The translations under genes were made by a program, and so were the position numbers. A stretch of 64,000 nt of DNA from Diprion similis (Eukaryota; Arthropoda; Insecta; Hymenoptera; Diprionidae), in the NCBI RefSeq assembly GCF_021155765.1, contig NC_060112.1, forward strand, positions 11,036,001 through 11,100,000, in the 5' to 3' direction. Of this stretch, positions 13,901 to 27,446 are shown piece after piece. Within the stretch, counting starts at the first letter, position 1. Every line of letters begins with the position of its first letter. The notes beneath the pieces are model-generated. The model did not search any database, was not told the origin of the DNA, and worked only from the letters and a program-made list of their open reading frames with translations.

Positions 13901-16900
13901 AAGGGGAACTTCGTGACGACACATCTCGTGAAATTGTGAGATTAAGGGGAATCAAAATCCGTTACAGACTGTTTGAGTAATCGTTTAAAAAAAAGAGAGT
14001 ATGGTAAAATATAAATGACAGAAACTGATTTGAAATGCAACCAGGTTGACGGTTGAATGCAATGGATGTACCGATTTTTGCTTGCTGTAGGTATTTGTTA
14101 GATGCAGGTTCAAAAATGACTGATTATGTGTATGCTCGATTATGCACGGATCTTTTTGCCTTATTAGTCCGATATTTCAGTGAAGTTGTAGTTCCTTCAA
14201 TAAATGAAAATCAATTGGAGTGTACGAAGTATTCTTCGTTCTTTGAAAAAAAATCTTTCTCTTTTACGTTTTCGTTTGAAAAATTACATGGAACGTGTTC
14301 CCAAGTCGTAGAAAAGTTTGAATGATTGCAGTTTCCTCGATCACCGATTGCACATTAGCGTACGAGTTCGATCATAAATTTCAGTTAAAGTGAAAAAATG
14401 AGAGCGTAGTTCCCCAGATTCAACCTACATGTTTTCCTTCTGGAACCGGTATTTTTTATTACTTGGAATCATTGTAACTGTATCTCTTGGCACTCGATTA
14501 AAATTGGTTCCGCCTCAAGTTCGGCTCACATCAAATCCCAGTTTTTGCCAACTTCTGGGCTATAATGCGAAACTCTGTTATCCGCATTACAACTGCACTT
14601 TTTAAGATGGCTTTTTGAATCGAGACTCTGAAGCTAAGAATCAGGCAGTGAGTTTTTCAAAATATTCGTATAAAAATTCTGCCAAATTTTGACAGTATTT
14701 CGTACAAGATCTTGTTCTAGTCAGGACTAGGATCTAGTTACTTTATTTTTAAAAACGAAAATCTGAATCTCTTCTTCATTTAACCGTGGAAGAAAATATC
14801 AGAGAAATTAAAAAACAGATAAAAATTCTGTACAGAGAGTAACGATATTTGAGTCAAGAGATATTCGAAGAATTTAGAAATGAAGTTTTTCTGGGATTTA
14901 GTCACAGGTTTCACAGAAAACTCTGAAATATTTAAATTCAGAATGAGAGAATCAAGCAGGATGATTCAGATAATTTGGGAAACTTATAAAAATGATAATA
15001 TTGTTATAAATTTGGATACTGGTCGAGGCGAATCAGCCTGTAGGCCAGACCTGAGTGTTTGAAACCGAGTCAACTCTCGGCACCCAGTAGCTGTGGATAG
15101 ATAAAATAATAGAAAACTTCTCGTTTTTCGATTGCTGAGGTATAAGGAAAAAGTTGTGGTCCCGGCCTCCGTTTCTTATGTCAGGATGCTGTTCGCCTTG
15201 AGGCTCTGTCCTCAGGGTCATTGACTCTGGATTCTTACACTCGCTGGATAGTCGGGCGTCTCTCTTTATACGGAGTGTCAGGAGTTGTGACAAGCGACTT
15301 GAGCCATCCAAATGGAACTTTTTGCTTCGGTAAAATATTGTATGATAAATGGCAGGTGACATTCACACAAATATCTAGAACGCGTAGAATTTGCGCGTGA
15401 AGAGTTCTTTCGTCCTAACAAGAAGCCCCTTTTTCTTAGATCTCGCTCGTCAAGAAACTTTCCGCTCTGCATTTAGATGGAATGGTTCCAATTTTTCTGG
15501 CTCATTTAGACGAGACATCGCGATATTTGGAGCGATTGTGATGGAAGATTAGGCCAGTGGTATTTGGTTACACATTTTCTGTATCAATTTTATGATCCAG
15601 ATTTCTTAGGTGCTCTTCGGGTTAATCCTGCATGAAAAATTTTTCTACAAGCTTGTGTGCGTCAGTTGGCAAAATTCATGTACAATCTCTTTGTAGTCTT
15701 GGTTTACGGATTTTGCAAACTTTTTACGGAGTCATGAGTGCAAATTTACAGCGAAAAATTTCATCCGAGAATGATGAAATTAAACAATTAAAAAAAAAAA
15801 AACAATATCGAGAAATGAATTTTTTCAGATTATTGTGCAACGAGAATTAAAGCTCAAGGTTTTCGACAAAAGCCTCGAACATTGAGGAAACTGTTTTCCA
15901 AGTCAAAGTTATTCTTGAGATGAACTCAAAGTCATCTGTCAACTTGTTTTTCTGTATAATGTCAGATGCACTCGGGATAAATAACTGTGTTTGTTATTCT
16001 CTACATGAAAATATGGATTTATCTTTGTTATGAACGAAAAATTTAACTTTGTACTAATATAATTATTGATAATTAGATAATTTTCGACGAAATTTTTTTC
16101 GAAAAACTTACGAATGCTGTGCCAATAATTATAAAACAATTAGAACCGCGAGGTAGCTTCATTTTCGTACGTCTTGCAATTTCTCTGCCTTACGCAGCCG
16201 CTTCGTTCCGGCATTTCGAATCGATAAATTTTCATCCGATTGCCAACGGTACCTTTAGTAAAACTCTGTCTGAGAAGGGGGCAATTTCATAACGTGATAA
16301 AGCAATAACAGTCAATGAGATATGAACGGAATATTAAACATTGAAATAAGCTTTGCATTATGCTTTTGATCGCCAGTTCTTAAATCGATTTATCACACAA
16401 GACTGACGACTGAACTGTGCCTACTTATGCGTATAGAAAGGTTGGAAACTCCGGTACAAAGTCTGTCGCAAAGTTGTTGCGAGAGTTCAAATCTTCGAAG
16501 ATTACTGTTAAAAATGATGTTCAACACTCTTAGAAAATTATTTTGGTTTATTTGTCATCAGTAATTTATGGTAGTTGTATTGTAATGAATAAGTTAACGT
16601 TTTTTTTCTGTTACAGTAGGTGGGTTATCATAAGGTTTCATATTGATCGTTGCACTAGTACATCAATCTTTAGAATCTACAATTTTTCACTTAAACACAT
16701 TTATCTTGCAAGGGGATCGTAATTTCATTAGCAGATTCTTGTGGCGAAGATAATTGTTAAATAATTAGATATTACGGTAAACCTTCGTGTTTCAGGAATA
16801 ATTAAAATATCGTTTTTCGATGATTTCTACTTACCCTGTAATCAGCTGCCAATATAGAGTGAATTAAAATAAGTTTCCAAAGGTCTGAACAGTCCGATTC

Positions 16901-18634
16901 ATACGAATGACTCCATCATTACATACGAGTGACATTTTTCGTTGTTCCGAAGGAATTGACTTTCTCAGCGTGACTGACATACTTTATCTACATTTGTCAA
17001 AGTCAAACTCATTATATACTGGTTGCTATAAATTTCCATCCTTGATATAAACTCTGAATTATGGAATATGTGTAGAAAAGAAAACTTTATCCGAATTCGA
17101 ATTTCTGAATAAAGTAGTTTGAAAACTTCGTTACCATTAACATACTTGTTATTATCACCCTTTTCAATAAGTTACAAAATATGATATCATCGGCTGTAAA
17201 AAATAGTAGAGACTGGTCAAAATTTTTGCGAGTAATCACTTTCGCCAAAAATGATCGATTATCCTGCGAAAGAATTCTTATATCGATTTCATCACTTGTT
17301 CCACTAATTTTCATGCAATATCTTATGTACATATAATGGACTTTGCAGAGTCGGATCAATGCCTTGTGTCCAACCGTTTCTTCCATGGCTAATCGGGGTA
17401 CGTCAAACTCTGAATTGTGTTTCGTGTTGGATACCGCTACTGTCCAAAATTGGGTGTCGATTATTTGGAACTCATTGTGACTAAACATTATACTGCCTCA
17501 TAACGTAAGTTTTTTTTAATTCCCCCTCAAGTGAGGATAACAACATCGTATCGGTTGAAAACGTCAAGGATATGATGAAAATTCTTCTTCAGTTAGGAAA
17601 AACCCTGTTTTTGGCAGATTTTTTTTTCCATTTTATACGTGCGTATAATCAATCATATAAAGAATTTCACGAGGAGCCAATAAAAATTTTCCCCATGTTT
17701 CTCACTAATATAGAGTAGATTGTCGTGATTGTCAGATTATTTAAATGTCTCTGGGAGTTGAAAAAAATTGGAAAGCAAAACATGCCAAAATCCCATGTTA
17801 TTCTAATAGTCAAAAACTGATGCTTACAGGCACCCCCTCTCCTTGGAATACAGGGCTCCGGTTGAGCTAATAATTTTTATGTATTTATTAGTAACCATAC
17901 TAGAGGGTGAATGTAAAAAAAAGCTGTGTTAAGGGGCAATCTACTAAACAAGTATATGAAAATTGGCGCAGAATGGTTTGGCTTTTCGAATAATACAATA
18001 ATATCGATATATAAGCACCATTCCGGAGTTGCGTGATAGCGGTACATTAGCGCATTCTGCAAATTCGCCGTCTAGTCATAGTTTGGTGTAAACGGGGTCT
18101 ACGACATTATATAGTCAGCTCGTATATCGGGCCCGTATGACAGGTAGAAGAAGGTGCCCGAAAGCCTGATTTCTTGGGACTTGCGGGTAATAACGGTAAC
18201 AAAACGAGACCGCGACGCTGTTTAATAATTAATTAATTGTAAAGTCAACCGCGTCGCTGGCGTAGCTTATGACGTCCGTCGAGGCATCGCTTTCTTCTGC
18301 TGGCTAGTGTCCATACTTATTGCTCATTATACCCGGTTATGGCTCTAATTTGCCGCGCCTGTTTCCATTGTCTAATCGTCGATGGAGATTGAAAAATCTC
18401 TTATGCTTAGCCAGGCCGATGATGATCGAAGATAAGATCGTGCTGAGGTTACGATGAGTGAAATTTTTACCTGTAGTCACAATTGGATCACGGGTTACTT
18501 TAATGTCTAAAACTGGTTCCGGAATAGTATTTTTCTCTGGTTCTGAATCGCCGCGGTTTTAGTTCTGTTTCCTTTTTTTCTCGCAAATGAACCGCGGTCA
18601 TATCGACATTTCTGTAAAGTTTATGTACATACAT

Positions 18635-18640
<6 letters not shown>

Positions 18641-18665
<25 letters not shown>

Positions 18666-18668
18666 TCT
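18641..18668. repeat. (CT)n microsatellite
   Basis: Uninterrupted CT run about 1.1 kb upstream of TO2; CT/GA tracts of this type can be bound by GAGA-like factors, but no function is shown here. Confidence 0.95.
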
Positions 18669-19533
18669 ACGCTCTAAAGATACATCATCACAATGTGATT
18701 AAAGTAGAGAGTTCTGACTTTCCTTGGGAAGACGCTGAGTACTCGAAGGAAGTATGGATTTGACGTCAAAGACGTAACTGGAGGGGAATAAAAAACTGTC
18801 TACGCTGGTCACTCTCACAGCCCGAAGAAAGGTTCTCTATTTAATTGGCGCATATATTTGGCCGATGCATAGTCAAAAGCAAAACATATGAAACTTTGGA
18901 TCTTTCTGGCGAGACACTTCTGCAAAATCACAAGCTCATGTCTCGTTACGATTGGAAAAGAATTCATTACTCCTTTGCCTGAAGGATATTTCGGACAAAT
19001 GTTTTTATCAAAATTTCTAACGATTGGTAAAACCAGCAGAATTCGGAAAGTTTCATGAAATTTGAACATTTCTCATTATATTTTGATTATTTTCAGAGAT
19101 TGATGAGGATAATTAGTTACGTAAAACTTTCTGGGAAATAGAAACTCTTCTCAGAATCTTTGAAATATTTTGTTCCTCTGTCAATCTTGTCTGATAAATT
19201 CGAATTGATTTTCGATTTCTCGATTGATACTCCGAAGACGTTTTAAGAATATTGATAAAATCTATGATCAAATCACTGAAAGTGTTATTTTTGAAAGTAC
19301 GTGAAAAAATTAATTAGTATAAAATCAGAGATAAAAATTATCACGTACGTTTGTAAAAATAATGAAAAAAATATTTTTCCACCAAGTAATCGGTTGACAA
19401 AAAGATATTTCGTAACTATCGTGCACGTCGAACAACAAAGCCGTCTCAAAAGTCAGCGGTTATAAATTATTAATGTTAGGAAGAAAGTCCTCGCCCCACT
19501 CTCCCTCCTCCACCGAGGGCAATGTCAAGGCGA

Positions 19534-19570
19534 TATAAGTCGGTGCCCGTCTCCTACCGGTCGACATTCT
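19534..19570 (+). promoter_or_regulatory. Candidate TO2 core promoter
   Basis: TATAAGT at 19534 is followed by GACATTC with its A at 19566, exactly 32 bp from the TATA T, the same spacing as in TO3-TO6. The leader would be about 156 nt. The initiator match is weaker than in TO3-TO6. Confidence 0.5.
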
Positions 19571-19721
19571 TCGCGGAGGAACCAGGAGGTGAAAACCTCG
19601 TCACCCTGATTCGACGCGGCCCGAGTGACACGAATCGCAATTTTTCAACGTCTGAATTCCGCAGACGCTGTGGAGTTTGGGGCAGAAACTGACAATTAAG
19701 TGCTGAAATACGTCGACGACG

Positions 19722-22700
19722 ATGAAGGGTGCTTTAGTTCTTTTGTGCGCGAGTTTGGTGATCTACTTCGCAGGGGTCGAGGCGATGGGCAAGTACAGAG
19801 GACTCGAATTCCTCGAGCCCTGTTCCAGGCGGAACTCGCACTTGGAAGCCTGCTTGGCTCATTCGGCCAACATCCTTACGGAACACTTCAAACGTGGTAA
19901 GTCGACCTGCAGAGAAGTTCTACCGCGGTATTCAGTATCCGAAAAAACTCTTAGGTCATTCAACCGTTGACTCTAGATTCAAAGAAGTTCTACCGCGGTA
20001 TTTAAAATTTGAAACACTTCTTTCGATGATTCGACCGTTGCTTGAAGATTCAAAGAAGTTCTACCGCGGTATTAAAAAATGGAACAATTCGTTCGATCAT
20101 TCAACCGTTGGCTGGAGGATATGCAGATGCGTCACGAGTACTACGCGGGTAATCCGGTAGTTTCTTTATCGTCGAGATTAACATGTAAACGATTAAATCT
20201 TCAACCTGAATTTGCGTTGAAGCCTCAGGCGGTATTTGAACAGCGGTTAATATTTCCGCCAGTGTGTTAATTGGGAATATCGGTAACCCGAATCGTCGCC
20301 GCAGCGACCGACGAAATAATGTCTGTACTTGTGCGCTCCGGCTCCGGACATGAGAATAAAAAACAGGTTGTAACGGTACTTATTTAATGGTCACCCACTG
20401 TCCCACATTCGAACAGGCCAAGGTACAATCACCTCTAGACGACGCTGCAGGACCGATATCTCGTCAGCTTCGCCGGTCGTACACGTTATATTGAATATAT
20501 AATAACGACGTGCAATGCAATATCCGGTGTCATGTACGTTATGTAGATAATTTCACCTCATATAGATTATTTTATCTTATAGAGATAATGTGAGTCAAGT
20601 TCATCTCGCATCTTCATCTTTTTTACGGCACAAAAGTAAAATAAACTGCTCAGTGAAACATAAGAGACGTCATTCTGGGTCAAGAATCTCGTATAATTTT
20701 GCGACAATGAATAATTCAATGAAAATATCTTTTTGAAAGAAACTCTTCGCATATTATACTAAGAAAAGAGATTGTTTGAGCTAAAAGAATGTTTTGTTGT
20801 TTGAACTCAATTTTTCTTACTCTCATGAAATATTTACTTGTTTCAAAAAATCTTCACCGTTAGGTAGATCCCGTAAAATCTTTCGTCATTTCAACAAACA
20901 TTATTCGCACTAATTTTGCATAATTTTTTTACCACTCACCGTTAAATAAAATAAAATTATACTTTGTTGAATCAACAATGCTATTTTTTCTCATCGTATT
21001 AGAAATCTCCCCTTTCCTCTTATCTTCCGCAAAGTTAATTGCATGAGATAATATCTTTCATCTGATCTAGATGAGTTTTTGCATGAATAATCTTATCGTC
21101 TCATCTATAGGTATAATTATAACAATTATATTCACCATCATGTATAATACCGATTGAGATTAATAATTGCTTCTTGATGCTCAGGACTTCCTCAACTCGG
21201 ATTCGACGAGGTTGAACCCATCATTCTCGACGAACTTCACATCGCTCTTGGCGGTGGTCCGGATGGGTACAGGGCGCAATTCAGGGACGTGGAAGCCCAG
21301 GGCGTCTCGGCGCTACGCGTAACAGGCCTCAGGGCGCGACTCACCGATGACGAAGTTCAGGTCCAGCTCGCTCTGAGCATCCCCAGGATCAGGGCCAAGG
21401 CCAATTACCGATCCAGCGGGAAGTTGATTTTGGTTCAGGCCAGCGGCGCCGGCGATTACTGGGGCGAATACGGTAAATTCCAAATTCCACTTTTCTTTTC
21501 TCGAGTAAGTCTTCGAGTTCACGCGATAACGCCGGGATTTAACGGAACGGTGAATAGAATTTGTATTAATGCAAATTCGTAACACCTAGAATCCAAATCC
21601 GATGGTTCTCTATGCCTGAGGAAGTATAAGTGCCATTTTGTAGTGACTCATTGATTGCGTTATTTTACTTTTGAAGTATATTTTTGCAATACGGTATTTT
21701 ATTTTCACAGAGAATTTTTTTTTATTGCACTAGAGAACGGGATTTCTCAATCTCATTATAGTCCGCGAGTCTATTCAATTTTGCGTCCTTGTTCTAGATA
21801 GTTTAGTTTTTCATCTCGAATTGTTTAATATGCATTATAATTGCAGTTGGAATTCACGCATTACGTGAAGATGTGCTCGGGATTATTCTCAACCAGACCT
21901 TTTGTATATGTAAAACTGAAAATACCTTAACTTCAAACTACAAAGTTGAGCAGCTATTGAATTTTCAAAGTATTCAAATTGAAAAATGAAGTACACAGAA
22001 TTCTAAGAAATTAAATATTTTCACATAATGCTCAAAAGATTTTATAAAGCAGTTCTCGGGTACTTAGTCCAAGTGAGCAATTTACATTTACTTTACCTTT
22101 TTTGGTGCTCCTGTTTATCGTATCTTTGATTGATTCGATGATTAGTGTTATGCAATTTGCGCGAAGCGATGAAAGCAGACAATCATGCCCTCCCAAAATA
22201 GTTGTTGAAAGTTTCACTGATATCCGGAAAATGTTACGATATATTTTTCTAACAAGTAATTATTCAAATGGAATGCTCTCACATACTTTTAAAAATGTTT
22301 ATCTCTTATCAGAACAAATTTTTTACAGTTAATAATGAATAGGTGTCACTCGAAAATGAGAAAAAATATTACTACTTAGAAGCAAAGTTGAAAACATTTC
22401 ATTTTTCTACTGTTTGTGCGCACACAATTACCTAAATATATATAATTTGACAGAACTGTTTGTCGACCGTATGAAATGTTGCAGAATTGCCTCTGAGAAA
22501 ATTAATCGTATCACATTATTTCACCGCTACTCCTGACCAAAGTTCGCCGTTTTTTCTCAAGTGGTACTGCAGCTGACGGTTGTAGATTTATACGATAATT
22601 TCGAAGGTAAAAGTAAAAGTCAACGTTCCTGGAACGGAAACAGTGTCCTGATTTGCAAAGTAATCGAGAGGCTCGCTAATGTCTTTCAACTTTCTCCGGG

Positions 22701-23384
22701 AATATGCTAGTTTGTTCACGGTGAAATTTTGCATTAATTAGCGCACGGATGATGATTGTAAGGAATGATTTGCGCCTAAGTGCTCGATCAACGCATCACG
22801 CACAAGCGACGCTTGCTGTTTGCTTACAGGCGCAACTAACGTCTTCTCCAAGAAATTAACGTCACTCCGATTATACGATGTGTGTAATGCCATGAACAGA
22901 TTAAATAATGTCCAAAACTTTTGGTTTTTTTTCCAAGCATCACCTTATTCACAAGCTTTTAATATCTGAAAATATTCCTTTCTTTTCCCGCAGAGGGTGT
23001 AAAAGCCAAGGTGTTCATCAGAGCCAAGCCTACGCCAATCGGTGGCAGACAGTACCTTCATCTTCAGCAGCTCAAGATGGACTTTAGCGTACAAAACATT
23101 AAAATGGGCGTAGAAAACGTTCATGATGGAAACACGATTCTTCGTAAGTATAATCGCGAACAAAAGGTTTCTCAAATATCTGCAAGCGCTGTTTGTGCGA
23201 AAGTATTGATCCCCTCATTTTTCAACTTGCAGAAGCTGCCCTGAACTTGTTCATCAACAGTAACAGTCAGGAACTGCTCAAAGAGATGAAACCGGACCTT
23301 AGACGGAAACTGGTCCAGGTGATGACGGCATTCGTCGAAAAGTTATTCGCTCAGGTACCGTACGACGCGTGGATCGAGGACTAG
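19722..23384 (+). CDS. TO2: takeout/JHBP-like secreted protein, 4 exons, 254 aa
   Basis: Exons are 19722-19896, 21185-21472, 22994-23143 and 23233-23384; every junction is phase 1. The product starts with MKGALVLLCASLVIYFAG, a signal peptide, and carries the family cysteine pair at C34 and C44. Unlike its neighbours there is no intron just after the signal peptide; exon 1 instead runs on into the first helix (ILTEHFKR) and the intron falls before GLPQLGF. The third exon is exactly 150 nt, the same as in TO7 and TO8, which marks an older architecture. The C-terminus (VPYDAWIED) departs from the family's LFP ending. Exon 2 is clearly GC-richer than the flanking introns. The likely role is an extracellular carrier of a small hydrophobic ligand, by family. 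Intron 1 begins with a triplicated 70-bp repeat, described separately. Confidence 0.93.
19911..20122 (+). repeat. Three tandem copies of a 70-71-bp module in TO2 intron 1
   Basis: Copies are 19911-19980, 19981-20051 and 20052-20122. Each begins AGAAGTTCTACCGCGGTAT, containing the 10-bp palindrome TACCGCGGTA, and each has a second conserved block, TTCAACCGTTG or TTCGACCGTTG, about 45 bp after the start of the unit. The middle of the unit is more variable. The array starts 14 nt after the exon-1 donor. The frame is open across it, but it is intronic by the splice phases. Confidence 0.92.
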
Positions 23385-25734
23385 ACCCATCACTACACTT
23401 GGAAATCATACAAACATAGATATGTAGGATCGAGGCTCCTCGCTTCGAAGGACAGCCAGTTCCCCTAGACTCAGGCACAACATAAAATTGGTGGTGTCAT
23501 TTTGACAATCAGAATTCGGACGTATCTGGTATTACATTCAACGAAGAAGATTTGCCAACTCCCGTGCCTCTGTGGCTAATCGGTAAGAACCAGTTCAAGG
23601 CTGCTGTAGTTGCAGGTGTCTTTTTGAGTGTTCTTCACCTGTAAATTGAAGAAAGCCACGAAACACGTCTTTTGGCGATTAGAAAGGCGTGTGAGTATCC
23701 GATGTTCCAGGCTGCACGATCAGATAGATTCCGCCTGTGTGGCGAGTAGCGAAACCCGTTGTAAATGCACATAGCCTTGCCAAAATTTTTTATCGCAAGA
23801 ATTAGCGACCTCCTATAATCAGGGAATCAGGGCAATGTTAAATTTCTAATTCAATCCTTCTGTACTTCACCTCCGCGATTATATTATCCAGTGCAGCTAT
23901 AGTTCACCGTGTGATTTCCGTATTACTATATACTTAGATAATAGTACATTATTACTTAGTTTGACAATGCAAATTTAAGGTTTATTGTTACTTTTAAGGT
24001 TCAAGTACGTGTATTCTCATTAATTTTTTTACTCACGCGGCGAAAGTTGAACAGGTTAGCAAGAAAATTCCAAGCACGTCAGTTTTGGCATTTGATTGTC
24101 TCTCCAGTTGCTAGATAGCATTATCGAAACTCGCGAATATCGACGAGCGTAACTTCTACTCACGCATTGATCAACGCATCAAAGCATCTATAAATCTTCG
24201 TTTCATCATTAATTAAACAATCATAATCCATCATCGCACGTAATCTAATTGTTTAAGTTGATTTGTTGTTGTTGTTTTTTTTTTTTTTTATGTAGAGTTA
24301 GCGCTTGACTGCTGCCCGTTATTTGCTACATTTACTCGGTAATAATAACTGCGATTTGATATTTTCCTTTCATTATTGATAGTATGATGACTTTGTTTTG
24401 TCTGTATTTATTGAATATATTTTACAATTGTAATGAAATATATCGTATTTTATTTTTCCCAATACCTTGTGCAGCCAATTGCCATTCAAGACATGCAAAC
24501 TCGTCATACCTACGTGACATTATTTCCAATCGATTCTTGATATATTCCATCTTTTTTTTTTATGTCTCTTCGAAATTTAGTTACCTAAGGTCGATTACAC
24601 GATTAAAAACCATTTTCGTAGTTCAGTATAATATTACTGACAATTGACGAGCAATTTGAAGTAAATCTGACCAATAAATTTCACACAAAGTTGCAAGCCA
24701 TAAAATATGGAGATCAAAAACTGTGTCAGTTACTATCAAGCGAGCATTTAGTCACCGTATTATTGGCCTCAATTCAAACCTCACTTCATTGTGGAAGAGA
24801 TGAAAAAAAAATCAATAAAGATTTTGTAGTTTCATTTTAGCGTAATTTTTGACATTATCCAAATCGAAAAGCTGTAAAATCCGTCGGATTTTCTGCTTAC
24901 TGCTTTGTATAGTGATTGTACAATACTAGAGGCAAAAAATGAATTTTCAAACATCGCAAGGGAAGAATGTCACGCTACTACCCGTCACTGTAAAATCGAA
25001 ATGGCTGGATTTCTGTTGGCGTAATAATTATTAGCGCAAAGATGACATAAATTGTTGAGACTACATAGTCGATGATAGCAGGAAATCTTCGCTTATTGTC
25101 GTTCCGCGGCGTTATATCAGCGACAGCTGGTATAACAGTTGCGTAATAGGGATCACAGCGCAGGCAGCTCAAAGAGACTATTACGGCTTAAATGGCATGT
25201 TCGCAACCCTATTATAGCACCGTCATTCGGCTGCGACATTATCTCAAACGTGAAAATTGCCGGACGTAATCATGCGATGTTTAGGTCTTGTTTTTCCTTA
25301 TGTATTTACCTGCTCTTGAATAAATCAGAGCATTCGATCAGCTGGTGATGGTTTAAATTTCTCCATGGGTCCAAGAATTATGGGTGATAAGTTACAATCG
25401 AGATTACAGTTTCAGAGGGTATGATCAATTCTTATCGATATGAACGAATTGAAAATGGCGGAACCTAGATTCTTCTTCACGTAAGAGGGACGTGGAATAT
25501 CACGTTGATTATGTGTCTAAATGACAGAATTTCTGTAGTGTTTGTATCCTGAAATCAACGGTACGCCACTAATTGAATCCGGATCAATTATCCGCGGTCG
25601 CTGGAGGTGGAAGAGTCTCGATGATGGAACTGTCCAGTTACATGGTTAGTTCCATTGGCGTCGATAAATGGAGTCCTTGTCTCACGCATGTCATGAAGAA
25701 ACTGCGCGGTAGAAAATGACAGTTTGACTTAGAC
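23385..25734. other. TO2-TO3 spacer
   Basis: Holds the TO2 3' region and TO3 upstream sequence. AATAAA near 24674 and 24814 could end a long TO2 3' UTR. No other gene seen. Confidence 0.5.
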
Positions 25735-25796
25735 GCGGCGAGAGGAGTGAGGGTTCTATAAGGTCTTTGGTCAGGCGAAATTTTCTTCATTTGCAA
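25735..25796 (+). promoter_or_regulatory. TO3 core promoter (shared TO3/4/5 module)
   Basis: TCTATAAGGTCTT with TATA T at 25757, then TCATTTGC with its A at 25789 (32 bp), giving a predicted 214-nt leader. The block from the TATA element to TCATTTGC is nearly the same in TO4 and TO5, while the sequence around it has diverged. Confidence 0.8.
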
Positions 25797-26002
25797 CCAG
25801 ACCAGTCCCTTGGAACACATCTTCGAGTAGGAGAAAGTAGCCAATAAAAAAAGAAGAAGAAGAACCATACCATTCGAAACCATTGTGGTTTTCGGTGGTT
25901 AAATTTGGTTCAACCGAGATTTCATCTAAACGAGATTCCTTCGCTCTCGTTGCTGATCAGTTATTGATCCAATAAAGTTCTTCACTTCGTCGGCTATTGA
26001 AA

Positions 26003-27225
26003 ATGGTACCCCTAATGATAGCCGTATTGTTAGTGATGGTGGCACTCATCTCAGCTCGTGAAGTCCGTAAGTACTATGTTTTAAGAAAATACGTTAATCA
26101 ATTAATTTCAATTTTTTATGATTGGTGTTTTTCACTTGTGCATAAAGTCGAATCTATACAATCGCACTGACAATACTTTTCAGTGTAACGAATTCCCTTT
26201 TACATTACTATGAATACTATAGTAACAAGAGCCTCGCAACCATTTTAAACAATTTCAGCAAGCTAATTGAAAATATATTACGTGTTTCAAATATTGCTAT
26301 GAATAAGACCCAGATAAATTCATCCAAACTGACGTCCTCGTAAAACCTAGCCCGATCAAATATACGCGAATCGTAAAGATATTTGACACAAATTTGAGTA
26401 CTGTGCTTAAAATTAGTAAATTAAAAATCTGTCTACCCGCAGCTGACTTTCTCAAGGTGTGCAAGCGGCAGGATCCAGACTTGCCAAATTGCGTATCCGA
26501 AAGCATAGATCACCTTCGGCCACTTCTTGTGGACGGAGTTGCCGAATACGGAATACCTTCTTTGGAACCCTTGTTGCTGCATGAAATAGTCGTTTCCCAA
26601 ACAAGTGGGCTGAGAATTGCGGGGAAAAACATCAAAGTACACGGCTGCAGTAACTTCGCCGTAACCCATTTGAGGTAAGTCTTATCTACATTTTACCCTC
26701 CGTGCAAAATGCGGAGAAATATTCGGTCAAGTGTGGATTCGCGATCAATGCAAGGTACCAGAAATACGGTTTCACTGTTTCAGCATCGAACTCTCCACGA
26801 TAGACGTCGAGGTGACGATTGAGTTGCCGAACTTGTGGATCGACGGAACCTATTCCGTGGAGGGTAAATTGTTGCTGTTGCCTGTGGTGGGGTCGGGACC
26901 ATTGGAACTTAATCTCACCACGTGTAAGGGTGAAGTGAAAATGCGGGGAAACGTGTTCAAGGATGATAACGGCGTGGAGCATCTGAGCTGCGCCGAAATG
27001 GACTTGAAGATTTCTGTCGGCACTGGCGTCGTGCGTCTTGATAATCTTCTGGGAAAGGAGGATGCGATCGGTGTCCTCGTAAATTCCGCTATCAATAAAC
27101 ACTTCGACCTTTTCTTGAAAGAAATCCAGCCCTTGCTGGAAGAAGCTTTGTCGCAAGCTTTCAAGGATATCGCTAATAAAATCGTCGAGCCCTTCGATTA
27201 CTCACAGCTTTTGCTGAATGATTAG
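26003..27225 (+). CDS. TO3: takeout/JHBP-like secreted protein, 3 exons, 245 aa
   Basis: Exons are 26003-26066, 26443-26674 and 26784-27225, with phases 1 and 2. Signal peptide MVPLMIAVLLVMVALISA is followed by the cysteine pair C28/C38 in the family motif CKRxDPxxPxC. The middle exon has IPSLEPLLL, the conserved strand and turn found in takeout proteins. The last exon carries IDGTYSVEGKLLLLP, GSGP, a NLLG turn, and the C-terminal helix ending FDYSQLLLND. Three further cysteines (C90, C146, C168) have equivalents in TO4; only C146 has one in TO5. It is the first of three head-to-tail genes with the same exon sizes and the same core promoter, so it is a recent tandem duplicate of TO4 and TO5. 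Its introns are very short (376 and 109 nt). Function is inferred from the family only: secreted carrier of a hydrophobic ligand. Confidence 0.95.
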
Positions 27226-27403
27226 ATCCGCGAGAAAAGTTGATAACACACGAAATTACGAAACGTGCTAAACTGAACTCATTGCTATAGATAACAAACA
27301 ACTTATTTGTACAAATCGAAGTCGTATGCTCGAATAGGTGTGAAAGTATACTCATGTGACCACATACGTTTGTATTAATTGAAACTTGTACGATTACAAG
27401 TAT

Positions 27404-27446
27404 AATAAATGTTTCAGGTCAACAAGCATATCATGTAAACAATAAA
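27404..27446 (+). terminator. TO3 polyadenylation signals
   Basis: AATAAA at 27404-27409 and again at 27441-27446, about 180-220 nt after the stop. Confidence 0.65.

Larger units (their letters stand above)
8146..19500. other. TO1-TO2 spacer, about 11.4 kb without a recognisable gene
   Basis: Mostly AT-rich. Two GC-richer patches stand out, about 9300-9570 and 18060-18400, the latter with TTAATTAATT and a TGACGTCC site; either could be regulatory or an unrecognised exon. E-boxes are at 8333 and 13809. No takeout-type exon remnant was seen. Confidence 0.55.

Noticed and set aside
17087-17488. Minus-strand open frame of 133 codons
   Set aside because: No motif that I recognise and no promoter or splice partner; could be a decayed transposon piece but there is no support.
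19894-20160. Open frame running through the 70-bp repeats, which could make a repeated-peptide extension of TO2
   Set aside because: The exon-1 donor (gtaagt) and acceptor at 21184 give the correct family sequence, and the frame ends without joining it.
26686-27156. Open frame of 156 codons antisense to TO3 exon 3, with a similar one of 176 codons antisense to TO5 exon 3 (41025-41555)
   Set aside because: Both are mirror frames of GC-rich coding exons; they have no domain of their own, and the sense strand shows clear family motifs and splice sites.
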